Shown piece after piece: positions 1-11,300 of a DNA stretch of 64,000 nucleotides (positions are counted from its first letter, which is position 1; the number at the start of each line of letters is the position of its first letter). The notes under the pieces were generated by a model. That model was not told the DNA's origin, searched no databases, and saw only the letters and a program-made list of their open reading frames with translations. Source of the DNA: Sphingomonas sp. LY29 (GTDB lineage: Bacteria > Pseudomonadota > Alphaproteobacteria > Sphingomonadales > Sphingomonadaceae); the NCBI RefSeq assembly GCF_035593985.1, contig NZ_CP141587.1, positions 186,001 to 250,000 of the forward strand, written 5' to 3'. The position numbers and the translations under genes are program-made.

Positions 1-804
1 CTGACTCGCGCGGCGGAGCGTCTAGTCATTGCTGGCGTGAAGAAGCGCCGCGACGTGCCGGAGAAGAGTTGGCACCAAGCAAGTGCGCGGGCGATGATGA
101 GCCTCGGCGCTGCGTCGGAAGAAGTGGCGCCTTGGGGCTCGGCCCTCGTTTGGGAAAATGCCGGTCGCGTCGGGGCAAAGCGGTCGACGGAGAAGACGGC
201 GCTGATCCCCCTTCAGGTTCCCGACAGCCTGCGCACCCCTGCGCCGATCGAGGCGCGACCACCGCAACCCCTAAGTCCATCGCAAATCGTCGACGATTTG
301 GAAGCGGCGCCGCCTCCGACGCCGGCGATGCGTGCGGCGGCGCAGCGTGGAACGCTGCTCCACACACTGTTCGAACGTCTCCCTGCGGTCGACCCCGCTG
401 AACGCCAAGCACTGGCGCTACGCTGGCTAGCAAAGGCGGGAGTGGCCGAGGAAGCGATGCGGGTCGAGATCGCAGAGGCCGCGTGCAAGGTGATTGCCGA
501 CCCCGCCTTTGCCGATGTCTTCGGACCTTCGTCGATCGGCGAGGCGCCGTTGGCGGCGACGCTGCCCGATGGCCGCGTTATCGCCGGTACCGTCGACCGA
601 TTGCTGATCGAAGACGATCGCGTGCAGGTGATCGACTTCAAGACCGGGCGCGCTGTGCCATCGGGACCCGCCGAAATCCCCGCGCAGCATCGTCGGCAGA
701 TGGAGGCTTATGCCGCCGCGCTGGCCGTGATCTTCCCCGATCGGACGATCGAGACGGCGCTGCTTTACACCAGCGGTCCGCGCCTCATCCCGATCAGCGC
801 TTGA
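1..804 (+). CDS. addA: Double-strand break repair helicase-nuclease AddA, C-terminal part (cut by window start)
   Basis: The frame is open from base 1, so only about the last 267 residues are present. The first visible residues (LTRAAERLVIAG) match the end of the UvrD-type helicase core, where AddA/RecB proteins read LTRAxxRLYVAG. A RecB-family nuclease domain follows, with the catalytic strand motif VIDFKTGR encoded at about 628-651 and a downstream QMEAYAAAL helix. Together with AddB, AddA resects double-strand breaks to load RecA, the alphaproteobacterial counterpart of RecBCD. trxA follows after 53 bases on the same strand, an arrangement common in sphingomonads. The helicase motifs themselves lie outside the window. 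Confidence 0.9.
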   Translation: MTRAAERLVIAGVKKRRDVPEKSWHQASARAMMSLGAASEEVAPWGSALVWENAGRVGAKRSTEKTALIPLQVPDSLRTPAPIEARPPQPLSPSQIVDDLEAAPPPTPAMRAAAQRGTLLHTLFERLPAVDPAERQALALRWLAKAGVAEEAMRVEIAEAACKVIADPAFADVFGPSSIGEAPLAATLPDGRVIAGTVDRLLIEDDRVQVIDFKTGRAVPSGPAEIPAQHRRQMEAYAAALAVIFPDRTIETALLYTSGPRLIPISA

Positions 805-857
805 GCAGACCGGTCGCCACCCCATATGGAGAAGCGAACCGACATCAGGAGTATGCA

Positions 858-1187
858 ATGGGTCAGAATACCAAAACCGTCACCGACATGAGCTTCGACG
901 CCGACGTTCTGTCGTCCGACAAGCCGGTCCTCGTCGACTTTTGGGCGGAATGGTGCGGCCCATGCAAGGCGCTGGCGCCGACGCTCGACGCGATCGCGCA
1001 GGACTTTGACGGACGTTTGACGGTGGCTAAGGCGAACCTCGACGAAGCGGGTGATGCAGCCAACAAGGCCGGCGTCCGCACCATCCCGCTGCTGGTCCTG
1101 TTCGAGGGCGGCAAGGAAAAGGCGCGTTGGACGCGCGGCAACGCGCCGAAAGCGGTGTTGCAGGAATGGCTCGAAGGCCAGCTCTAG
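858..1187 (+). CDS. trxA: Thioredoxin
   Basis: The product is a 109-residue thioredoxin, the usual length. The redox motif WCGPCK (residues about 34-39) sits after the typical strand VLVDFWAEW, and the cis-proline segment TIPLLVLF is present near residue 75. It reduces protein disulfides in the cytoplasm using thioredoxin reductase. The reading frame extends upstream, but the ATG at 858 is chosen because AGGAG lies 7 bases before it and the protein then begins where thioredoxins normally do. It lies between addA and secA on the same strand. A hairpin without a T-tract follows at 1200-1224. Confidence 0.97.
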   Translation: MGQNTKTVTDMSFDADVLSSDKPVLVDFWAEWCGPCKALAPTLDAIAQDFDGRLTVAKANLDEAGDAANKAGVRTIPLLVLFEGGKEKARWTRGNAPKAVLQEWLEGQL

Positions 1188-1199
1188 TCTCCTCGTCAG

Positions 1200-1224
1200 C
1201 CCTGCCGTTCGATTGACGGCGGGG
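1200..1224 (+). terminator. Hairpin after trxA, possible terminator
   Basis: A nine-pair stem (CCCTGCCGT against ACGGCGGGG, one G-T pair) with a seven-base loop lies 12 bases after the trxA stop. There is no T-run, so it could be a weak or Rho-assisted terminator, or only an RNA-stabilising hairpin. The remaining bases up to the secA start hold nothing else that I can recognise. Confidence 0.3.
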
Positions 1225-1318
1225 CGGGCGGCTCCTACATCGCGGCCCGTCCACGCCCGCGCGCGATCAAGGGCATCAGCCTTCGCGCGCCGCGACCTTT
1301 TGAGGAATATTTCGCTCC

Positions 1319-4066
1319 ATGCTCGCCTCCCTGGCCAAAAGCATCTTCGGGTCCGCCAACGACCGGTACGTCGCCAAGCTCGGCAAGATCGTCGAGGCGA
1401 TCAACGCCTTCGAGCCCACCATCTCGGCCATGACCGACGACGAGCTTCGTAACCAGACGATGATCTTCCGTCAGCGACTGGCCGACGGCGTAAAGCTGGA
1501 CGACATCCTCCCGGAAGCGTTTGCGACGGTGCGCGAAGCATCGATTCGCACGCTTGGACAACGCCATTACGATGTCCAGATGATCGGCGGCATCGTCCTT
1601 CATCGTGGCGAGATCGCCGAAATGAAGACGGGCGAGGGCAAGACCCTCGTCGCGACGCTCGCAACTTATCTCAACGCTTTGCCCGGCAAGGGCGTCCACG
1701 TCGTAACCGTCAACGATTATCTTGCCCGCCGCGACGCCGAGTGGATGGGGCAGGTCTATCGTTTCCTTGGTCTGGAAACCGGCATCATTGTCCCGAACAT
1801 GGCCGATCACGAGCGGCGCGCGGCCTACCAGGCCGACATCACCTACGCGACGAATAACGAGCTCGGCTTCGACTACCTCCGCGACAACATGAAGTTCTCG
1901 CGCGACCTGATGGTCCAGCGCCCGTTCGGTTACGCCATCGTCGACGAGGTTGATTCGATCCTGATCGACGAAGCCCGTACCCCGCTGATCATTTCCGGAC
2001 CAACCGACGACAAGTCGGAACTGTACATCGGCGTGGATGCGCTGGTGAAGCAGTTCGTCGAGAGCGACTATGAGAAGGACGAGAAGCAGCGCACGATCGT
2101 CCTGACAGAGGAAGGCACCGAAAAGGCCGAGCGAATGCTCGAGGACGCGGGGCTGCTCGAAGGCACCAACCTCTACGACATCGCCAACACGCAGGTGGTC
2201 CACCACCTCAACCAGTCGCTCAAGGCGAACATGATGTTCCGCAAGGACATCGATTACATCGTGAAGGACGGCAAGGTCGTCATTATCGATGAATTCACCG
2301 GCCGGATGATGGACGGCCGCCGCTGGTCCGATGGTCTCCACCAGGCGGTCGAGGCCAAGGAAGGCGTCGCGATCGAGCCGGAGAACCAGACGCTCGCCTC
2401 GATCACCTTCCAGAACTATTTCCGCATGTACCCGAAACTTGCGGGCATGACCGGCACCGCGCTGACCGAAGCGCCCGAATTCTTCGACATCTATCGGATG
2501 AACGTCGTGTCGATCCCGACGCACGTCCCGGTCCAGCGGATCGATGACGACGACGAATTCTATAAGAACATCAACGACAAGTTTGCGGCGATCGCGAAGG
2601 AGATCAAGAAGCGCCAGGAGATGGGCCAGCCCGTGCTCGTCGGGACCGTCTCGATCGAGAAGTCGGAAATGCTGAGCGAATTCCTTCACAAGGAAGGGAT
2701 TACGCACGAAGTGCTCAACGCCCGCTTCCACGAGAGCGAAGCACACATCGTCGCGCAGGCGGGCCGGATGCGCGCCGTGACGATCGCCACCAACATGGCC
2801 GGTCGCGGGACCGACATCAAATTGGGCGGCAACCTCGAATTCCGGATCGAGGACGAGCTTCGCAACACTCCCGACGGACCCGAGCGTGACGCCGAGATTG
2901 CCCGCTTCCGCGAGGAAATCGAGGCCGAGAAGCAGCAGGTCCTCGCCGCCGGCGGCCTGTTCGTGCTCGGCACCGAACGCCACGAAAGCCGCCGCATCGA
3001 CAACCAGCTTCGCGGGCGCTCCGGGCGTCAGGGTGACCCCGGCCTGTCGCGCTTCTATCTCAGCCTCGACGACGATCTGCTGCGCATTTTCGGCCCGCAG
3101 ACCGCCTTCGCGCGCCTGATGAACAAGAATTTGGAAGACGGCGAAGCAATCGTCTCGCCGTGGATTTCCAAGGCGATCGAGACGGCCCAGAAAAAGGTCG
3201 AGGCGCGCAATTACGATATCCGCAAGCAGGTCGTCGAATTTGACGACGTCATGAACGACCAGCGCAAGGTCATCTACGACCAGCGCGCGGAGATCATGGA
3301 TGCGGATCATGTCAGCGACGTGGTCGAAGACTTCCGTGCCGAAACCATCGCGGGGCTCGTGACGACACATTGCCCTCCCGGCACCTACCCCGAGCAGTGG
3401 GACGTCGAGGGCCTGCGCGTATCGACGGACGAAGTGCTCGACCTCCAGCCGCCGCTCGAGGAGTGGCTGGCTGAGGACGCGGTCGAACAGGACGTCATCA
3501 TCGAGCGCCTGCAAGCGATGGCCGACGCGCGAATGGCGGAGAAGTCGCAGGGCCTCGAACCGCAGCGTTGGATCGAGATTGAGAAGAACCTCCTCATCCA
3601 GACGCTCGATCATCATTGGAAAGAGCATCTGTCCACGCTCGACGCCCTCCGCGCCGTCATCCACCTGCGCAGCTATGCGCAGAAGAAGCCGATCGACGAG
3701 TATAAGCAGGAAGCCTTCATGCTGTTCGAGCGGCTACTGGTCGCGATCCGCGAGGACGTGACGAAGCTGCTGATGCGGGCGCAGGTACAGTTTGAAGAGC
3801 CGCCGGTGCAGATGATGTCCGCGGGCGACTTCGCGCTTCCCGACTTCATCACCAACCACATCGACCCGCTATCTGGCGACGACGACACCGCCGACGTGGA
3901 TGCGCGCGGGACCGTTATGTCGAGCCTGCCGCCGATGCAGTCGCCGCGACCGGCGCTTCCGACGGGAGACAATGGCGCGGTCGTCGAGCCGCCGGAAAGC
4001 CGCAACTCGCCTTGTCCGTGCGGGTCGGGGCTCAAGTACAAACATTGTCACGGCCAGGCCGCCTGA
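1319..4066 (+). CDS. secA: Preprotein translocase ATPase SecA
   Basis: At 915 residues this is full-length SecA, the motor that drives unfolded preproteins through SecYEG at the inner membrane. The first nucleotide-binding domain carries Walker A (MKTGEGKT, about residues 101-108) and Walker B ([16 protein letters not shown], about 207-222). The second has [10 protein letters not shown] and the arginine-finger region [18 protein letters not shown]. The C-terminal tail ends in the zinc-binding SEC-C motif [12 protein letters not shown], which binds SecB and ribosomes. GAGGAA lies about 12 bases upstream of the ATG. putA starts 13 bases after the stop, but the two products are not functionally linked. 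Confidence 0.98.
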   Translation: MLASLAKSIFGSANDRYVAKLGKIVEAINAFEPTISAMTDDELRNQTMIFRQRLADGVKLDDILPEAFATVREASIRTLGQRHYDVQMIGGIVLHRGEIAEMKTGEGKTLVATLATYLNALPGKGVHVVTVNDYLARRDAEWMGQVYRFLGLETGIIVPNMADHERRAAYQADITYATNNELGFDYLRDNMKFSRDLMVQRPFGYAIVDEVDSILIDEARTPLIISGPTDDKSELYIGVDALVKQFVESDYEKDEKQRTIVLTEEGTEKAERMLEDAGLLEGTNLYDIANTQVVHHLNQSLKANMMFRKDIDYIVKDGKVVIIDEFTGRMMDGRRWSDGLHQAVEAKEGVAIEPENQTLASITFQNYFRMYPKLAGMTGTALTEAPEFFDIYRMNVVSIPTHVPVQRIDDDDEFYKNINDKFAAIAKEIKKRQEMGQPVLVGTVSIEKSEMLSEFLHKEGITHEVLNARFHESEAHIVAQAGRMRAVTIATNMAGRGTDIKLGGNLEFRIEDELRNTPDGPERDAEIARFREEIEAEKQQVLAAGGLFVLGTERHESRRIDNQLRGRSGRQGDPGLSRFYLSLDDDLLRIFGPQTAFARLMNKNLEDGEAIVSPWISKAIETAQKKVEARNYDIRKQVVEFDDVMNDQRKVIYDQRAEIMDADHVSDVVEDFRAETIAGLVTTHCPPGTYPEQWDVEGLRVSTDEVLDLQPPLEEWLAEDAVEQDVIIERLQAMADARMAEKSQGLEPQRWIEIEKNLLIQTLDHHWKEHLSTLDALRAVIHLRSYAQKKPIDEYKQEAFMLFERLLVAIREDVTKLLMRAQVQFEEPPVQMMSAGDFALPDFITNHIDPLSGDDDTADVDARGTVMSSLPPMQSPRPALPTGDNGAVVEPPESRNSPCPCGSGLKYKHCHGQAA

Positions 4067-4079
4067 GCCGACATCCACG

Positions 4080-7000
4080 ATGATCGACCGTACCGCGCTC
4101 CGCCACGCCTATCGCCCTGATGAAGAAAAGGTCGTCGCCGAAAGGCTTGAACAGGCGCGGTTGAGTGCCGCGGAGCTAGGCGAGGCGACCGCGTTGGCGC
4201 GGACGCTGGTCAAGGCGGTGCGCGGCCACAAGGCCGCCGGGCTGGATGCGTTTTTGCAGGCTTACGACCTCGGTTCGGACGAAGGCGTCGCGCTGATGTG
4301 CCTGGCGGAGGCGTTGCTTCGCATTCCCGACGCGGAAACCGCTGATGACCTGATCCACGACAAGCTGTCGGGTCCCGACTGGGCGGAGAAGCTGGGCGGA
4401 AGCCGCTCGACCTTCGTCAATGCCGCGACCTTTTCGCTGCTGCTGACGGGCAAGGTCCTCGACGAGGCCAACGACCGCACAGAAGGCTGGCGTTCGGCGC
4501 TGGGCCGCGCGGTTGGACGGCTCGGCGAGCCGGTCATCCGCACCGCGGTCGGACAGGCGATGAAGATCCTCGGTCGGCAATTCGTATTCGGGCGGACAAT
4601 CGACGAGGCGCTCAGCCGCGCCGCCCCCGAGCGGGCAAAGGGCTGGAGCCACAGCTTCGACATGCTGGGCGAAGCCGCGCGCACCCACGAGGATGCTGCG
4701 CGGTACGCGAAGGCGTATGGCGAGGCGCTCGACACGATCGCTGCGAAGGCGAAGAATGGGTTTCGAGCCGAACCCGGCATTTCCGTCAAATTGTCGGCGC
4801 TCCATCCTCGCTACGAGTGGACGCACGCAGCCGAAGCCAAGGCCGCGATCATGCCGGTTGTTCGCGAACTGGCGCTGAAGGCGGCCGCAGCGGACCTGCA
4901 CCTCACCATCGACGCCGAGGAGGCCGATCGCCTCGAACTGTCGATGGACATCATCGAAGCGCTGGTTGCCGACGATGGTCTGTTTGAAAGCGGGTGGGGC
5001 GGCTTCGGCCTTGCGCTTCAGGCTTATTCCAAGCGTGCCGTGCCGCTCGTCGACTGGACGGTTGCGCTGGCCCGCAAGCACGGCCGCAAGCTGATGGTTC
5101 GCCTGGTCAAGGGCGCCTACTGGGACAGCGAGATCAAGGTCGCGCAGGTCGCGGGTCTGTCGGACTATCCGGTCTTCACACGTAAGGTCGCGACCGACGT
5201 TTCCTATCTCGCCTGCGCGCGTCGGATGCTGGCGGCAAGCGATTGTATTTACGCCGCCTTCGCCACCCACAACGCCAACAGCATCGGCGCGATCAAGGCG
5301 ATGGCGGGCAAGACCCCATTCGAGTTCCAGCGTCTGCACGGCATGGGCGAAGGCCTCTACGAAGAACTCGCCAAGCTCGAGCGCGGGATTGGCGACCCGG
5401 TCACTCCGGTGCGCATCTACGCGCCGGTTGGCAGCCACAAGGAGCTGCTCGCATACCTCGTTCGTCGGCTTTTGGAGAATGGCGCCAACAGCAGCTTCGT
5501 TAATCGCATCGCGGACGATGACGTTCCGCTCGACGACCTCGTTCGTGATCCGGTTGCGGAGCTGACTGCTCTCAAGCCCCGCCGCAACCCGGCGATTCCG
5601 TTGCCCGATTCGATCTTCGGCAAAGGGCGCAAGAACAGCGCTGGCGTGGACCTGAGCGATCCGCTCGTCCGCGAACCTTTGCAGAAGCGCATCAAGGACC
5701 TTGGGTCGCGTCAGTGGGAGGCTCAGCCGACCGTGGGCTCGAAGGCTGTTCCCGCCGCCGTCGTCTCGCCGTTCAATGGAGCCCATCGCGTCGGATCGGT
5801 GGTCGACGCGACCGCAGGCGATGTCGATCGCGCGGTTCGGGCGGCTGCTGCCGTCCAGACAGCTTGGGACCAGCGCGGCGGAACGGCGCGGGCCGAATTG
5901 CTCGACCGCGCCGCCGACCAGTTCGAGGAGCATCGCGAAGAGCTGTTTTCGCTCTGCATTCGCGAGGCGGGCAAGACTTTGCCCGACGCAGTGCTTGAAG
6001 TCCGCGAGGCGGTCGATTTTCTACGTTATTATGCCAGTGAGGCGCGGCGCTTGTTCGCGGGCGCGACGCCACTCCCGGGTCCAACCGGCGAAGTGAACGA
6101 ACTGCGCCTGCACGGCCGCGGCGTGTTCGCGTGCATCAGCCCGTGGAATTTCCCGTTGGCGATCTTCATCGGACCGGTCGCCGCCGCGCTTGCGGCGGGG
6201 AACGCCGCGATCGCAAAGCCGGCCGAGCAGACGCCGCTAATCGGTGCCTTGGCAATCGAGCTGATGCATCGCGCAGGCATTCCCCGCGACATCGTGCAAA
6301 TCGTCCCCGGGGACGGCAAGGTCGGCGCGGCGCTGACGAGCCATCCGCTGATCGCCGGCGTCGCCTTCACCGGGTCGACCGAGACGGCGCGCGCGATCAA
6401 TCGCGGCTTGGCCGACCGTCCCGGCGCGATTATCCCGCTAATCGCCGAGACTGGCGGGCAGAATGCGATGATCGTCGATTCGTCGGCGCTGCCCGAACAG
6501 GTTACCCGCGACGTGGTCGCATCCAGTTTCCAGAGCGCGGGGCAGCGCTGTTCGGCGCTTCGCGTGCTGTTCGTGCAGGATGACGTCGCCGACACCATGC
6601 TCGGCATGATTGCGGGCGCGATGAAGGCGCTCTCGATCGGCGACCCTGCCGACATCACGACCGACGTCGGTCCGGTTATCGATGAGGACGCGAAGGAAGC
6701 GCTCAACGCGCACTTGGCCGAGCTAAATGCGAAAGCGACGTTGCTCGCCCGGTTGGAACTGCCGCAGACGGCAGCCGCCGGACATTTCGTCACGCCCGCG
6801 ATGTACGAGATCAAGTCGCTGTCCGATCTCGACCGAGAGCATTTCGGGCCGATCCTTCACGTCGTGCGATGGAAGTCGGGCAAGCTCGCCGATGTGCTGC
6901 AGGCGATCAATGCGACCGGTTATGGCCTGACTCTCGGCCTGCAGAGCCGGATCGACACCACGCGCGAATATGTCGAGCGCGAGGCGCGTGTGGGCAACCT

Positions 7001-7190
7001 CTATGTCAACCGCAACCAGATCGGCGCGGTCGTCGAAAGCCAGCCGTTCGGTGGCGAGGGATTGAGTGGGACGGGCCCCAAGGCTGGCGGCCCGCACTAC
7101 GTCGCGCGGTTCGCGACCGAGCGCGTCACCTGCATCGACACGACGGCGGCAGGCGGCAATGCCAGCCTGATGGCAGCAATCGAAGGCTAA
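4080..7190 (+). CDS. putA: Bifunctional proline dehydrogenase / L-glutamate gamma-semialdehyde dehydrogenase
   Basis: This 1036-residue PutA converts proline to glutamate in two steps. The N-terminal half is the FAD-dependent proline dehydrogenase barrel (for example RLVKGAYWDSEIK and FATHNANSIGA). The C-terminal half is an aldehyde dehydrogenase with ISPWNFPLAIF, the general-base Glu in AETGGQN (about residue 789) and the catalytic Cys in AGQRCSALR (about 820). There is no ribbon-helix-helix DNA-binding domain at the N-terminus, so it is the short, enzymatic-only class and cannot be its own repressor as in E. coli. A longer in-frame start exists inside secA, but the ATG at 4080 gives the expected N-terminus. 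Confidence 0.96.
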   Translation: MIDRTALRHAYRPDEEKVVAERLEQARLSAAELGEATALARTLVKAVRGHKAAGLDAFLQAYDLGSDEGVALMCLAEALLRIPDAETADDLIHDKLSGPDWAEKLGGSRSTFVNAATFSLLLTGKVLDEANDRTEGWRSALGRAVGRLGEPVIRTAVGQAMKILGRQFVFGRTIDEALSRAAPERAKGWSHSFDMLGEAARTHEDAARYAKAYGEALDTIAAKAKNGFRAEPGISVKLSALHPRYEWTHAAEAKAAIMPVVRELALKAAAADLHLTIDAEEADRLELSMDIIEALVADDGLFESGWGGFGLALQAYSKRAVPLVDWTVALARKHGRKLMVRLVKGAYWDSEIKVAQVAGLSDYPVFTRKVATDVSYLACARRMLAASDCIYAAFATHNANSIGAIKAMAGKTPFEFQRLHGMGEGLYEELAKLERGIGDPVTPVRIYAPVGSHKELLAYLVRRLLENGANSSFVNRIADDDVPLDDLVRDPVAELTALKPRRNPAIPLPDSIFGKGRKNSAGVDLSDPLVREPLQKRIKDLGSRQWEAQPTVGSKAVPAAVVSPFNGAHRVGSVVDATAGDVDRAVRAAAAVQTAWDQRGGTARAELLDRAADQFEEHREELFSLCIREAGKTLPDAVLEVREAVDFLRYYASEARRLFAGATPLPGPTGEVNELRLHGRGVFACISPWNFPLAIFIGPVAAALAAGNAAIAKPAEQTPLIGALAIELMHRAGIPRDIVQIVPGDGKVGAALTSHPLIAGVAFTGSTETARAINRGLADRPGAIIPLIAETGGQNAMIVDSSALPEQVTRDVVASSFQSAGQRCSALRVLFVQDDVADTMLGMIAGAMKALSIGDPADITTDVGPVIDEDAKEALNAHLAELNAKATLLARLELPQTAAAGHFVTPAMYEIKSLSDLDREHFGPILHVVRWKSGKLADVLQAINATGYGLTLGLQSRIDTTREYVEREARVGNLYVNRNQIGAVVESQPFGGEGLSGTGPKAGGPHYVARFATERVTCIDTTAAGGNASLMAAIEG

Positions 7191-7233
7191 GTCTGCGGGG
7201 GTCCCTGGCGGGTGGTGACGCCGGGGTGAAAAA

Positions 7234-7308
7234 TGGCTCCTCGGGTAGGATTCGAACCTACGACCATTCGATTAACAGTCGAACGCTCTACCACTGAGCT
7301 ACCGAGGA
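7234..7308 (-). tRNA. tRNA-Asn (anticodon GTT), CCA encoded
   Basis: Reading the minus strand from 7308, the acceptor TCCTCGG pairs with CCGAGGA, the D-arm contains AGCTCAGTGGTAGAGC, the anticodon loop is CTGTTAA, and the T-arm is GTAGG-TTCGAAT-CCTAC. A G discriminator and an encoded CCA finish the molecule at 7234. All four arms pair. The gene converges with putA and has a well-placed promoter at 7336-7363. Confidence 0.97.
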
Positions 7309-7335
7309 TCGCCGTCTTCTTGCGAAGCGAGAGCG

Positions 7336-7363
7336 CCTATAACGCGCTCATCAGCGGTTGCAA
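7336..7363 (-). promoter_or_regulatory. Sigma-70-type promoter of tRNA-Asn
   Basis: On the minus strand TTGCAA (7358-7363) and TATAGG (7336-7341) are separated by 16 bases. The -10 box lies 27 bases before the tRNA 5' end. The same TTGCnn / TATAGG style recurs before eno and pdhA in this window, which supports reading it as the house promoter type. Assigned by eye only. Confidence 0.5.
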
Positions 7364-7390
7364 CCCGAAGTGCGTTGGAAATCGTCTTTT

Positions 7391-8218
7391 TCAGGTCGCA
7401 AATTGTTCGAGCGCGATGCGCTCGTCGAGCGCATGTTCGGGATCGAACAGCAAGGTGAGCGTCTGCGAAGGGTCGAGCGCAACCTTGACGGTTGCGACGT
7501 CGCGTACTTCGAACTGGTCGGCGACCGCGGCAACCGACCTTTTTTCCGCTTCCAGTACGCGAATCTGGATTTCGACGTCGTCGGGCAGTATCGCGCCGGT
7601 CCAGCGACGCGGACGAAAAGCGCTGATCGGCGTCAGCGCGAGCATCCTTGCCGCCAGCGGGAGGATCGGACCGTTGGCCGAAAGATTATACGCGGTCGAA
7701 CCGGCGGGGGTCGCGACCAGAACGCCGTCCGCGACCAATTCGGGCATGACGACGCGCCCATTCACGCACAACTCGAGTTTCGCGGTCTGGCGCGTTTGGC
7801 GAAGCAGCGAGACCTCGTTGATGGCGGGGTAGGACCAAGTGTCCCCGCGGACCGTCGTCGCCTCCATCTTCAGCGGCGTGACCTTGATGTGCTTGGCGTT
7901 CGAGATCCGATCGATGAGCTGGTCGATCCGCCATTCGTTCATCAGGAAGCCGACCGTCCCGCGATTCATGCCGAACACCGGGCGGGCGTCATTCTCTTCG
8001 AGCATCTGGTGCAGCGTCTGAAGCATGAAGCCGTCGCCACCCAGCGCGACGAGCGTCTCCGCCTCCGCCTCGTCGGCCCACCGATAGCGTCGGCGCAGCA
8101 GCTTCTCTGCCGCCAATGCGGCCTGGGTATTCGACGCGACCAGTCCGATTCCGCGTGCGGCGAGATCCTTGTCCGGGGAAGCCGGGGAGAGGCTGGTGGC
8201 GTTCACGGGCGACACCAT
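7391..8218 (-). CDS. nadK: NAD kinase
   Basis: This 275-residue protein phosphorylates NAD to NADP. The family signature GGDGFML (about residues 60-66) supplies the catalytic Asp. The second conserved region, with NEV and GDTWSYPAINEVSLLR, and the glycine-rich stretch TPAGSTAYNLSANGP (around 170-185) are both present. The start is taken at ATG 8218. It has no strong ribosome binding site, and a shorter start is possible because the first 20 residues are not conserved. The gene lies downstream of mfd on the same strand but is separated from it by 156 bases that include a hairpin at 8258-8278. Confidence 0.95.
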   Translation of the reverse strand: MVSPVNATSLSPASPDKDLAARGIGLVASNTQAALAAEKLLRRRYRWADEAEAETLVALGGDGFMLQTLHQMLEENDARPVFGMNRGTVGFLMNEWRIDQLIDRISNAKHIKVTPLKMEATTVRGDTWSYPAINEVSLLRQTRQTAKLELCVNGRVVMPELVADGVLVATPAGSTAYNLSANGPILPLAARMLALTPISAFRPRRWTGAILPDDVEIQIRVLEAEKRSVAAVADQFEVRDVATVKVALDPSQTLTLLFDPEHALDERIALEQFAT

Positions 8219-8257
8219 AAGGCTTCACTCGTCAAACGCCACCGTGTCCCGGAACGG

Positions 8258-8278
8258 AACGTCGCCAAGCGCGACGTT
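8258..8278. other. Perfect hairpin between mfd and nadK
   Basis: AACGTCGC and GCGACGTT form an eight-pair stem around a five-base loop. It lies after the mfd stop and before nadK in the direction of their transcription. There is no T-tract on the minus strand, so intrinsic termination is doubtful. It could stabilise the mfd 3' end or be a binding site. The rest of the 156-base gap shows nothing I recognise. Confidence 0.3.
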
Positions 8279-8374
8279 GCGCGATCCTCGCTCCAGTGGC
8301 AGGCCGATCTCACGCTACGCGACGAGCGGGAGCAGGCGGGTGTCGGATCGGGGGATCCGGCACCCGTTTTGCAT

Positions 8375-11300
8375 TCAGGCCGGTTGCAGCTGACGCTGAT
8401 CCTCGCTCGCCGCCAGGACGCGCATCAGGCCGCGCGAGATTTGCAGCGCTCCATTCAAACGCGCATCGCCGCTCGGCCAGTCGCGGCTGACGACGAGCTT
8501 GCTGTCGGGACGAAGCTTCGCCTGTCCCTTCAGCCGCGCGACATAGGCCAGCAACCCCGGCAGATCGGGGAAACCGCGATCGGCAAACGTGACCACGGCA
8601 CCCTTTGCGCCAACGTCGAGTTTCGCGATGCACGCCTTTCGGCAATTGATCTTGGTCTCGACGATCAGCAGCAAGTTCTTGGTTTCGGGAGGAAGCTTGC
8701 CGAAGCGATCGATCATTTCCGCCGCAAAGGATTCCACGCCCTGACGGTCATCGAGGTCGCCGAGGCGGCGATACAGACCCATGCGGAGATCGAGATCGGG
8801 GACATAGGTTTCCGGGATAAGGATCGGGGCTTCGACGTTGATTTGCGGCGTGAATTCTTCCCGGCGTTCCGACGCGCCCGACTTCTGCTCTAGGATCGCG
8901 TCCTCGAGCATCGCCTGGTAAAGTTCGAAGCCGACCTCCTTGATATGCCCCGATTGCTCGTCGCCGAGCAGATTTCCGGCGCCGCGGATGTCGAGGTCGT
9001 GGCTTGCGAGCTGGAAGCCAGCGCCAAGGCTGTCGAGGTTGGCCAGCACCTGAAGACGCTTGTCCGCCCCCTCGGTCAGCGCCCGGTCGGGCGTCGTGGT
9101 GAGATAGGCATAGGCACGCGTCTTCGACCGTCCGACACGCCCACGTAGCTGGTAAAGCTGCGCCAGTCCGAAGCGATCGGCGCGATGGACGATCAGTGTG
9201 TTCGCCGACGGGATGTCGAGCCCGCTTTCGACAATCGTCGTCGATAGCAGAACGTCATACTTGCGGTCATAGAAGGCGCTCATTCGCTCCTCGACCTCGC
9301 CCGGGCTCATCTGTCCGTGCGCGGTGACGGCCTTCACTTCGGGCACCTCCTCACGAAGCCATTCCTCCAGATCGGGCAGATCGGCGATCCGTGGCGCGAC
9401 GAGGAAGCTCTGCCCGCCGCGATAATGTTCGCGAAGCAATGCCTCGCGTACCACGACCGGATCCCATGGCGCCACGTAGGTTCGGACCGCAAGACGGTCG
9501 ACCGGAGGCGTTTGGATCACGCTAAGCTCGCGCAGGCCCGACATCGCCATCTGTAGCGTTCGCGGGATCGGCGTGGCGGTCAGGGTCAGCACGTGCACGT
9601 CATCGCGGAGCGACTTCAGCCGCTCCTTGTGCGCGACTCCGAAATGCTGCTCCTCGTCGACAATCACGAGTCCCAACTTCTTGAACTTGATCGTTTTCGA
9701 CAGCAGCGCGTGGGTGCCGATGATGATGTCGACGACGCCCTTTTCGAGCCCCTCGCGAGTCCTTTTCGCCTCCGCCGCGGGCACGAGTCGCGACAAGCGG
9801 CCCACCTCGATCGGGAAGCCCTGAAAGCGCGCGACGAAGTTCGAATAATGCTGACGAGCCAACAGCGTGGTCGGACCGATGACCGCGACTTGATAGCCGG
9901 CCATCGCCGCGACGAACGCCGCACGAAGCGCAACCTCGGTCTTGCCGAAGCCGACGTCGCCGCACACCAGGCGGTCCATCGGCTTGCCGCTCGCCAGATC
10001 CTCCAGAACCTCGGTGATGGCGCGATCCTGGTCGTCGGTTTCCTCATAAGGGAAGCGGTCGACGAATTGCGGATAGGCGGGATCGGCCTCGACCATCTGC
10101 CCTGGCCTGGTCGCGCGGACCGCGGCGGTCTTGATGAGCTCGCCGGCGATCTCGCGGATCCGCTCCTTCATCCGGCTCTTGCGGCGCTGCCACGCTTCGC
10201 CGCCAAGTTTGTCGAGCACCGCGCGCTCGCTGTCCGAGCCGTAGCGCGACAGCACGTCGATATTCTCGACCGGCAGGTAGAGCTTGTCGCCACCGGAGTA
10301 GGAGAGGGCGACGCAATCGTGCGGCGCGCGGCCGACCATGATCGACGTCAGCCCCTCGTACCGCGCAATGCCGTGATCGGCGTGAACGACCAGATCGCCC
10401 GGCGTCAGCGCTGCCAGCTCGGCAAGGAAGGCGTCGGCACTCTTCCGGCGCTTCTTGCGTCGCACCAGCCGGTCGCCGAGCATGTCCTGCTCGGTCAGGA
10501 CCGCGACGTCGGGCGCGGTGAGGCCATGATCGAGCGGCAACACCAAGAGGCTCGCATCGGCCTTTCCGCCGAGCGCTTCCTGCCACGTCGTCGCCTGCGT
10601 CAGGCGATCGAGGCCGTGCTCCTCGAGCAGGCCCGAGAGACGTTCGCGTGCGCCTTCGCTGTAACTCGCGAGGATGATCTTCCGGCCTGATTTCCGCAGC
10701 TTGGCGACGTGCTTGACCACCGCCTCGTAAACGTTGGCGTTTTGTGCGCGCTCCGGCGCGAAGTCGCGGGGACCTTCGACGCCAAAGTCGATGACCTGAT
10801 CGCTCGCGGGTTCGGGAAAGGTCGATGCGAAGTGGATCGGGCGTTCCGCGACCGACGACGTCCACTCCTTCCGCGACAGGTAGAGTGCCGACGGCGGAAG
10901 CGGCCGGTAGCTGCCCGGCTCGGCCTGCATCGCGCGTTCGCGATTGGCAAAATAGTCCTCGATCGCCTCGGCTCGCGACGTGATGGCGCCGTCGCTTCCC
11001 GAATCGCGGAGGATGACGTCGGCATCCGACAGATGATCGAACAGCGTCGCCAGCTTGTCCTCGAACAGCGGCAGCCAATGCTCCATGCCGGCGAGGCGCC
11101 GGCCCTCGCTGACCGCTTGATAAAGCGGATCACCGGTCGCGTTCGCACCGAATTTCTCGCGATAACGGGCGCGGAAGCGCTTGACGCTTTCCTCGTCGAG
11201 CAGCGCCTCTGAGGCCGGCATCAGCGTAAAGGCCCCGGCCTTCCCAACGCTTCGCTGGTCGGCAGGGTCGAACCGGCGCATCGTCTCGATCTCGTCGCCG

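Noticed and set aside
1235..3664. 809-codon open frame antisense to secA
   Set aside because: It is fully covered by secA, whose motifs are unmistakable. The antisense translation is low-complexity and lacks any family signature.
8251..8278. GGAAC-N19-CGTT on the plus strand, resembling an EcfG promoter
   Set aside because: The spacing is too long and no plus-strand gene lies downstream; both neighbours are on the minus strand.
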